Assembly (NCBI GenBank): GCA_904502145.1
Contig: CAJGDH010000046.1
Coordinates: forward strand, 1 to 10,656
Direction: 5' to 3'
Length of the DNA stretch: 10,656 nt
Origin: an uncultured Eubacterium sp.
Lineage (GTDB): Bacteria > Bacillota > Clostridia > Lachnospirales > Lachnospiraceae
Shown here one piece after another: positions 5,210 through 10,656 of this stretch. Position 1 is the stretch's first letter; each line of letters opens with the position of its first letter. The position numbers and the translations under genes are program-made. A model generated the notes under the pieces. The model was given only the letters and a program-made list of their open reading frames with translations. It searched no databases and had not been told where the DNA came from.

Positions 5210-7622
5210 TTCGATTCGCATCGGAACCAGAAAAAGTCTTCTGGCGATGGTACAGACAGAGATGGTGAGGGATAAGATCCTGGAGGCTTTCCCCGGGATG
5301 GAGGTCCTCATCGTCAAGATAGATACTAAGGGAGACCAGATCCTGGACAAGTCCCTCACCTCCTTCGGCGGAAAGGGTGTATTTACTGCCGAGCTGGAGG
5401 CGGAACTTTTGTCCGGTCAGATCGACATCGCGGTGCACAGTGCCAAGGATATGCCCATGGAATTCCCCGAGGGCCTGGGAATAGGCGCGGCGCTTTCCCG
5501 CGCGGATGTCAGGGATGTTTTCGTCTCAACGGACGGCAGAAAACTGGCGGACCTTCCCCCGGGAAGCATCGTCGGGACCAGCTCCTTAAGGAGGGAACTG
5601 CTGATCCGGGAGATCAACCCCTATGTCAAGATCCGTCTTCTCAGGGGAAATGTACAGACCAGGCTCCGGAAACTGAAAGAGGGACAGTACGACGGCATCA
5701 TCCTTGCGGCTGCAGGGATCGAGCGCCTGGAATATCAGGACATGGAAGGGATCCGGTTTGACTATATGAACCCGGAGAGTTTCCTGCCTGCAGCGGGCCA
5801 GGGCATCCTGGCGGTGGAGTGCAGGGAAGAGGACCGGCGGATGAAGGAGATCCTCTCCGCCATCAACTGTGAAGAATCCATGTGTCTGCTGGAAGCCGAG
5901 AGGAGCTTTCTGAAGACCATCGGCGGCAGCTGTAATGCTCCCGCGGCGGCCTACTGCAGAAAAGACGACGATACATTTATCATGCACGGCATGTATGTAA
6001 AGGACGGAGTCCATATCAAGAAGACGGTGAGGAGCCTGAAGATCCCCGGGGATATTTCCCCCGAGAAGAAGAGGGAACTTGCCGCCTCCCTGGGAAGGAC
6101 CGTGGCCCGTGCGGTAAATAAAGGAAAGGTTTACCTGGTGGGTGCGGGTCCCGGAGATGAGGACCTGCTGACCAGGAAGGGGCTGGAACTGATCCGCCGG
6201 GCGGACGTGGTGGTCTATGACAACCTGGCTTCCAGTTCCCTGTTGAATGAAGTCAGGGATGACGCGGAACTGATCTATGCCGGAAAGCGGTCTTCCCACC
6301 ACCATCTGAGGCAGTTCGAGACCAATGAACTGCTGGTGGAACTGGCTCTGGAAGGAAAGACGGTCGTCCGCCTGAAAGGGGGAGACCCCTTCATCTTCGG
6401 CAGAGGCGGCGAGGAAGGACAGGAGCTGCGGGCTGCAGGCGTCGATTTCGAGGTTGTGCCCGGTATCTCTTCCTCCTATTCCGTTCCGGCCTACTGCGGA
6501 ATCCCGGTGACACACCGTGATTTTGCCTCCTCCTTCCATGTGATCACCGGCCATGAAGGCAACCACAAGAACGGGGAGACGGTTCTGGATTACCGGACTC
6601 TGGCCAGGGAAGAGGGGACCCTTGTTTTCCTCATGGGTCTGAAAAATCTTCCCAATATCGTGGCAAAACTCATGGAATACGGCAAGGATCCGGAGACCCT
6701 TGTGGGGGTCCTCCAGGAAGGGACCACTGCCAGACAGAGAGTGGCGGTGGGCCGCCTCCACGATATCGTGGATGTGGTAAGACGGGAAGGCATCCAGACA
6801 CCGGCCATCACCGTGGTGGGTGATGTGGTGGGACTCAGGGAAGTCCTCGACTGGTACGGAAAGAAACCCCTGTTCGGACAGAGGGTACTTGTGACAGGCA
6901 GCTCCTCCATGACTGCCCGCCTCTCCCCGCTTCTTAAGGAGGAAGGCGCGGAGGCCATCTCATTCAGTCTTATCCGGACCGAGAGGATGGACGTACCGGA
7001 GTTTGAACAGGCGATAAAAGAACTTGACTCTTACAGCTGGATCGTGCTGACCAGCGTGAACGGGGTTGAATGTCTCTTTGATAAACTGAAAGACCTGAGG
7101 ATCGACCTCAGGTCCCTGGGGCACATCCATTTCGCCGCCATCGGCGAGACGACACAGAAAGCCCTGGAAGACCATGGGATCTATGTGGATTTCGTTCCCC
7201 TTGCCTACTCCTCCCAGGATATGGCCGAGGCCATGATCCCCTTGCTGAACGACGAGGACAGGGTTCTCCTGCTCCGCGCGGAGGAAGCCAATGCCATGCT
7301 TCCGGAGGCACTTGAGGAGGCGGGTATCGCCCACACCTGTGTTCCCCTTTACCACACGGTCATCGACCGGAGGAAAGAGGATGAACTGAACCGACTGATC
7401 AGAACCTGCGATTACATTACATTTGCCAGTTCTTCAGCGGCCAGGGCCTTCAAAGAGATGGTGGACGATCCCACCCAGGTGGCAGGAAAGATGATCAGCA
7501 TCGGTCCCGTGACCACGAAGACGGTGGAAAAATCCGGGTTTACGGTGGCAAAAACCGCTCTGGAATATACCGCCCGGGGCATTGTTGACGCCATCCTCCG
7601 GGATGTGGAAGAAAACAGATAG
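5202..7622 (+). CDS. Fused hydroxymethylbilane synthase - uroporphyrinogen-III C-methyltransferase - uroporphyrinogen-III synthase
   Basis: This 806-residue protein carries three consecutive enzymes of tetrapyrrole synthesis. Residues 1-308 are HemC: RIGTRKS (6-12), VHSAKDMP (78-85) with the catalytic Asp83, LLRGNVQTRL (146-155), and GGSCNAP (241-247), in which Cys244 should anchor the dipyrromethane cofactor. Residues 309-550 are CobA: LVGAGPGDEDLLT (312-324), RLKGGDPFIFGRGGEE (390-405) and VPGISSS (419-425). Residues 551-806 are HemD: VLVTGSSSM (562-570), VLTSVNGVE (615-623) and SIGPVTTKTVEKSGF (766-780). Together they take four porphobilinogens to precorrin-2. The domain order HemC-CobA-HemD is not the reaction order. 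I chose ATG 5202, not the in-frame ATG 5181, because GGAGG at 5192-5196 precedes it by five bases and it leads straight into the HemC N-terminus. It overlaps cbiH by eight bases. Each domain is close to its usual stand-alone size and appears intact. Confidence 0.95.
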   Translation: MSNSIRIGTRKSLLAMVQTEMVRDKILEAFPGMEVLIVKIDTKGDQILDKSLTSFGGKGVFTAELEAELLSGQIDIAVHSAKDMPMEFPEGLGIGAALSRADVRDVFVSTDGRKLADLPPGSIVGTSSLRRELLIREINPYVKIRLLRGNVQTRLRKLKEGQYDGIILAAAGIERLEYQDMEGIRFDYMNPESFLPAAGQGILAVECREEDRRMKEILSAINCEESMCLLEAERSFLKTIGGSCNAPAAAYCRKDDDTFIMHGMYVKDGVHIKKTVRSLKIPGDISPEKKRELAASLGRTVARAVNKGKVYLVGAGPGDEDLLTRKGLELIRRADVVVYDNLASSSLLNEVRDDAELIYAGKRSSHHHLRQFETNELLVELALEGKTVVRLKGGDPFIFGRGGEEGQELRAAGVDFEVVPGISSSYSVPAYCGIPVTHRDFASSFHVITGHEGNHKNGETVLDYRTLAREEGTLVFLMGLKNLPNIVAKLMEYGKDPETLVGVLQEGTTARQRVAVGRLHDIVDVVRREGIQTPAITVVGDVVGLREVLDWYGKKPLFGQRVLVTGSSSMTARLSPLLKEEGAEAISFSLIRTERMDVPEFEQAIKELDSYSWIVLTSVNGVECLFDKLKDLRIDLRSLGHIHFAAIGETTQKALEDHGIYVDFVPLAYSSQDMAEAMIPLLNDEDRVLLLRAEEANAMLPEALEEAGIAHTCVPLYHTVIDRRKEDELNRLIRTCDYITFASSSAARAFKEMVDDPTQVAGKMISIGPVTTKTVEKSGFTVAKTALEYTARGIVDAILRDVEENR

Positions 7623-7634
7623 AAGAGGTATGAG

Positions 7635-8423
7635 ATGAAGACACAGATCAAACGTTTTTTGCTGACTCTGGGCTTTATGACCCGGATCCCGGTCAAGGTG
7701 GACCTGGGAGAGGTAAAAGATGAAGATATGCATAAAGGCTTTTTGTATTATCCCGTGGTCGGCCTGATCATCGGCATCGTTGATCTGGCTGTCTACATGC
7801 TGGTCACTCTGGTCCTCCCCTCCATCTTCGGCATCATCTTTGCCATGCTTGCCAATTTCTGTGTGACGGGGGCCTTCCATCTGGACGGTCTCTCCGACAC
7901 GGCGGACGGCATCTATTCCGCAAGGACGAGAGAACGTATGCTGGAGATCATGAAGGACAGCCGGATCGGGACCAACGGCGCCATCGCCATGAATTTTGAC
8001 CTGATGCTCAAGATCTGCGGCCTGGCGGCCATTCCGGCAGAAAAGATACCCATGATGATCCTGATGATGCCCATCGCCGGCAAGATGGTGCAGGGTGCCA
8101 TCGTCTACAAGGCGGTTTATCCCCGGGAGAAGGGGATCGGCATCTATGTGGGGACCATCGATCTGTCCACAGTGATCGGGACAGTCATCCTGGGTCTGAT
8201 CGCCATGGTCACGGCATTCTCCTGGTGGGGAGCGGTCCTCTATGCGATCCTCTTCTGCTTTGCCTATCTGTTCCGGGTCTATATCACCGGAAAGATCGGC
8301 GGGATCACCGGGGACGTGATGGGGGCCGGAAGCGAGCTGGCGGAAGTTCTGCTTCTGCTTCTCATGCTTGTGATCATCAGGTTCTGGGGCTTTCCGGCCG
8401 GGCTTGTCAGCCTGATCCGCTAG
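7635..8423 (+). CDS. cobS: Adenosylcobinamide-GDP ribazoletransferase (cobalamin synthase)
   Basis: CobS is an integral membrane enzyme that joins adenosylcobinamide-GDP to the alpha-ribazole (or its phosphate) made by CobT, the last assembly step. The 262 residues match the family in length. Motifs are FHLDGLSDTADGIYSARTRE (81-100), whose acidic residues are thought to bind metal, MKDSRIGTNG (106-115) and GGITGDVMGAGSELAE (222-237). Hydrophobic stretches near 37-60, 61-80, 137-156, 179-195, 199-216 and 238-256 fit a polytopic protein. The start is set by GAGG at 7625-7628, six bases upstream; an ATG at 7631 stops at once. The gap after the hemC fusion is 12 bases. CobU, which makes the GDP-activated substrate, is not in the window. 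Confidence 0.95.
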   Translation: MKTQIKRFLLTLGFMTRIPVKVDLGEVKDEDMHKGFLYYPVVGLIIGIVDLAVYMLVTLVLPSIFGIIFAMLANFCVTGAFHLDGLSDTADGIYSARTRERMLEIMKDSRIGTNGAIAMNFDLMLKICGLAAIPAEKIPMMILMMPIAGKMVQGAIVYKAVYPREKGIGIYVGTIDLSTVIGTVILGLIAMVTAFSWWGAVLYAILFCFAYLFRVYITGKIGGITGDVMGAGSELAEVLLLLLMLVIIRFWGFPAGLVSLIR

Positions 8424-8488
8424 ATCCGGACCGGAGAATGATCTGAAATATACCGAACAGACACTGTATGAAGTGAAAGGAAGAAATT

Positions 8489-9547
8489 ATGACTTTACAG
8501 GAAGCGATCGACAAGATCATCCCCCTGGATGAAGAAGCGATGAAATATACCCGCGCAAGATGGAACACCCTGGGGAAACCCCTCTACAGCCTGGGAAGAC
8601 TTGAGGAGATGGTGATCTCATTTGCGGGGATCTACCGGGATAAGAAACCGAAGATCGGGAAGAAGGCGGTCATCGTCATGGCGGCCGACAACGGGGTCGT
8701 GGCGGAAGGCGTGACCCAGACCGGTCAGGAGGTGACGAAGATCGTCACCGAAAATATGACAAAACACAACGCCACCATCTGTATTATGTCCGGAATGAGC
8801 GGGGCCGACGTCTATCCTGTGGATATCGGGATCGCCACGGACTGTGACAACCCGGGCGTCATCCCCCGCAAGATCAAATACGGGACCGACAATATGATGA
8901 AGGGACCGGCCATGAGCAGGGATGAGGCTGTCAGGGCCATGGAAGTCGGTATCGGCATGGTGGAAGACCTGAAGGAGAAGGGGTACACCCTTTTTGCCAC
9001 CGGAGAGATGGGCATCGGGAATACTTCCACTTCCAGCGCCATCTGCTCGGTCCTCCTGGACCAGTCGGTGGAGAAGGTCACCGGAAAAGGTGCCGGTCTG
9101 ACCAGCAAAGATCTTGAGCATAAGATCGAGGTCATCAAGGAGAGTATCGCGGTCAACCATGTGGACAAAAATGATCCCATCGACGTTCTCTCCAAGGTAG
9201 GCGGACTGGACATCGCCGGTCTGGTGGGCTGCTTCATCGGAGCGGCTGCCCTGCAGGTACCCATCTTCATCGACGGGTTTATCTCCTCCATCGCAGCCCT
9301 GGTGGCCACAAGGATCGCCCCCCAGTGCTCCCCCTACCTCTTCCCGTCCCACTGTTCCAACGAACCTGCCGGACGAATGGTCCTGGATGCCATGGACAAA
9401 CAGCCCTACATCCTCGCCAACATGTGTCTGGGGGAAGGGACCGGAGCAGTGATGGGATTCACCATCGCAGACTATGCATTCAAAGCATACTGGGAGCTCC
9501 CAAGCTTCGAGCAGACCGCTTTCGGAACCTACGAGGAGCTGGATTAG
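8489..9547 (+). CDS. cobT: Nicotinate-nucleotide--dimethylbenzimidazole phosphoribosyltransferase
   Basis: CobT transfers phosphoribose from nicotinate mononucleotide to the lower-ligand base, usually 5,6-dimethylbenzimidazole, giving alpha-ribazole phosphate for CobS. At 352 residues it is full length. Seen: RWNTLGKPLYSLGRLEE (24-40), MAADNGVVAEGVTQTGQEVT (64-83), TGEMGIGNTSTSSA (171-184), KVGGLDIAGLVG (236-247), DGFISSIAAL (262-271), and LGEGTGAV (314-321), in which Glu316 corresponds to the catalytic glutamate of the Salmonella enzyme. The segment GVTQTGQEVT (74-83) differs from the better-studied enteric form near the base pocket, so the natural lower ligand may be a base other than dimethylbenzimidazole; this is inference. 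An AAAGGAAG ribosome site precedes the start. cbiC follows after 15 bases. Confidence 0.96.
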   Translation: MTLQEAIDKIIPLDEEAMKYTRARWNTLGKPLYSLGRLEEMVISFAGIYRDKKPKIGKKAVIVMAADNGVVAEGVTQTGQEVTKIVTENMTKHNATICIMSGMSGADVYPVDIGIATDCDNPGVIPRKIKYGTDNMMKGPAMSRDEAVRAMEVGIGMVEDLKEKGYTLFATGEMGIGNTSTSSAICSVLLDQSVEKVTGKGAGLTSKDLEHKIEVIKESIAVNHVDKNDPIDVLSKVGGLDIAGLVGCFIGAAALQVPIFIDGFISSIAALVATRIAPQCSPYLFPSHCSNEPAGRMVLDAMDKQPYILANMCLGEGTGAVMGFTIADYAFKAYWELPSFEQTAFGTYEELD

Positions 9548-9562
9548 AAAGAAGGAAATAAG

Positions 9563-10189
9563 ATGCTTGAACATATTGAAATCGTCAAACCGGAAGATAT
9601 CGAAAAACGGAGTATGGAGATCATCACCAGTGAGCTGAACGGCCGTACCTGGCCGGACCCGGAGTTCGCCATCGTCAAACGCTGCATCCATACCTCCGCG
9701 GATTTTGATTATGCCGACAATCTCTGCTTCTCGGAGAACGCGGCAAGGATCGGGATGGAGGCCATCAGAAGAGGCGCCAGCATCGTCACGGATACCCGTA
9801 TGGCCTGGTCCGGGATCAACAAGAAGAAACTGGCATCCTTCGGCGGGGAAGCCTACTGCTTCATGTCGGATGAAGATGTGGCTGCCGAAGCGAAGGAAAG
9901 AGGGGTCACCCGGGCTGCCATCTGTATGGAGCGCGGCGCCGCCCTTCCCGGGGAGGTCATCTTTGCCATCGGCAACGCCCCCACAGCCCTGATCCGCCTC
10001 TACGAGATGATTGAGGCAGGACAGCTGAAACCGGCGCTGATCATCGGTGCCCCGGTGGGCTTTGTCAATGTGGTGGAGTCCAAGGAGCTGATCATGAAGG
10101 CCGGGGTTCCCTACATTGTCCCCAGAGGCAGAAAAGGGGGCAGCAACATCGCTGCCACCATCTGCAACGCCATGTTGTATCAGTTGTAA
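9563..10189 (+). CDS. cbiC: Cobalt-precorrin-8 (precorrin-8X) methylmutase
   Basis: CbiC moves the methyl group from C11 to C12 of cobalt-precorrin-8, giving cobyrinate. The 208 residues match the usual size. KRCIHTSADFDYADNLCFSENA (two blocks, 39-50 and 51-60) carries the catalytic His43, at the same position as in the studied homologues. Also present are IVTDTRMAWSGINKKKL (74-90), ERGAALPGEVIFAIGNAPTA (123-142), IIGAPVGFVNVVESKE (160-175) and RGRKGGSNIAATICNA (188-203), all typical. AAGGA at 9552-9556 is the ribosome site. It sits between cobT and cbiD with short gaps, and the next gene starts 30 bases after its stop. Confidence 0.96.
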   Translation: MLEHIEIVKPEDIEKRSMEIITSELNGRTWPDPEFAIVKRCIHTSADFDYADNLCFSENAARIGMEAIRRGASIVTDTRMAWSGINKKKLASFGGEAYCFMSDEDVAAEAKERGVTRAAICMERGAALPGEVIFAIGNAPTALIRLYEMIEAGQLKPALIIGAPVGFVNVVESKELIMKAGVPYIVPRGRKGGSNIAATICNAMLYQL

Positions 10190-10219
10190 GTAGATGATCA
10201 GATCAGATGCGGGTATATC

Positions 10220-10656
10220 ATGAAAAAATTGAGAGAGGGCGTCTCCACAGGCTCCTGTATGACGGGAGGTGCGGCGGCATCCGCCCTGTGGCAGACCACC
10301 GGGCGGTGTCCGGACATCGTTGAGGTGGAGACCCCTATAGGGAAAACATTATATCTTGAAGTGATCCCCAGGGGAAACGGTGCCTGCGGCATCATCAAGG
10401 ATGCAGGGGATGACCCGGATGTCACCCACGGCAGCGAGGTGATCACCTCGGTGGAGATCCTGGACCGGGACGGTCCCATCTCTTTCATCGGAGGGGAAGG
10501 GATCGGCCGGGTGACGCAGAAAGGACTGAAGATCCCTCCCGGGGACTGGGCCATCAATCCCGTTCCCCGGCAGATGACGGAAAAAGCCCTGCGCAAGATC
10601 ATCGGAGAAAGGGCTGCCATAGTCACGGTAAGCATTCCCGGAGGGGATGCCCTGGC
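10220..10656 (+). CDS. cbiD: Cobalt-precorrin-5B C1-methyltransferase CbiD, N-terminal part (runs off right edge)
   Basis: CbiD methylates C1 of cobalt-precorrin-5B, the product of CbiG, giving cobalt-precorrin-6A. The 145 codons present show the family signatures: REGVSTGSCMTGGAAASA (5-22), KDAGDDPDVTHG (60-71), GGEGIGRVTQKGLKIPPGDW (91-110) and AINPVPRQMTEKA (111-123). The family is usually about 360-380 residues, so more than half lies outside the window. ATG 10220 is the only in-frame start after the cbiC stop that precedes the conserved N-terminus. The site upstream is weak (GATGCGGG rather than a clear AGGAGG), so translation may depend on coupling to cbiC, which ends 30 bases upstream. 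Confidence 0.94.
   Translation, partial: MKKLREGVSTGSCMTGGAAASALWQTTGRCPDIVEVETPIGKTLYLEVIPRGNGACGIIKDAGDDPDVTHGSEVITSVEILDRDGPISFIGGEGIGRVTQKGLKIPPGDWAINPVPRQMTEKALRKIIGERAAIVTVSIPGGDAL

Noticed and set aside
5586..6761. Long minus-strand open frame (391 codons) opposite the hemC-cobA region
   Set aside because: It is the antisense of a recognised multi-domain enzyme, with histidine- and glycine-rich low-information translation and no ribosome site I trust.
8618..9691. Long minus-strand open frame (357 codons) opposite cobT and cbiC
   Set aside because: It spans two well-supported genes on the other strand and its translation matches nothing recognisable.

Overview
The window is part of an anaerobic (cobalt-early, cbi-type) cobalamin biosynthesis locus that also carries the front end of tetrapyrrole synthesis. 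The organism is most likely an anaerobic Firmicute of the class Clostridia. The evidence is the C5 route to 5-aminolevulinate (glutamyl-tRNA reductase plus glutamate-1-semialdehyde aminomutase), cbi-type enzymes (CbiG, CbiF, CbiH, CbiC, CbiD), strong purine-rich Shine-Dalgarno sites before most genes, and AT-rich gaps between GC-rich genes. The genus cannot be fixed from this sequence.

Layout: positions 1-507, minus strand, hold the start of cbiG, which runs off the left edge. Positions 508-1024 are a divergent intergenic region with no convincing gene. It holds a candidate -10 for cbiG, an extended -10 candidate for hemL, inverted repeats, and a structured hemL leader containing a terminator-like hairpin. 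From 1025 to the right edge all genes are on the plus strand and look like one operon: hemL, cbiF, hemA, cbiH, a fused hemC-cobA-hemD gene, cobS, cobT, cbiC, and the first 145 codons of cbiD. Gaps are short (overlap to about 65 nt) except hemL-cbiF (130 nt). I see no convincing terminator between genes.

How they work together: HemA and HemL turn glutamyl-tRNA into 5-aminolevulinate. HemB, which makes porphobilinogen, is not in the window. The 806-residue fusion protein then carries porphobilinogen through hydroxymethylbilane and uroporphyrinogen III to precorrin-2. CbiH (C17 methylation and ring contraction), CbiF (C11 methylation), CbiG (lactone opening), CbiD (C1 methylation) and CbiC (methyl migration) belong to the corrin ring stage. 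CobT activates the lower-ligand base and CobS joins it to adenosylcobinamide-GDP at the membrane. Steps not seen here are cobalt chelation, CbiL, CbiJ, CbiE/CbiT, CbiA, CbiP, CbiB/CobD and CobU; they may lie outside the window.

All genes belong to well-known families. The most notable points are the three-domain HemC-CobA-HemD fusion, the structured hemL leader, and an atypical nucleotide-binding loop in HemA. I did not find evidence of a wholly new system.
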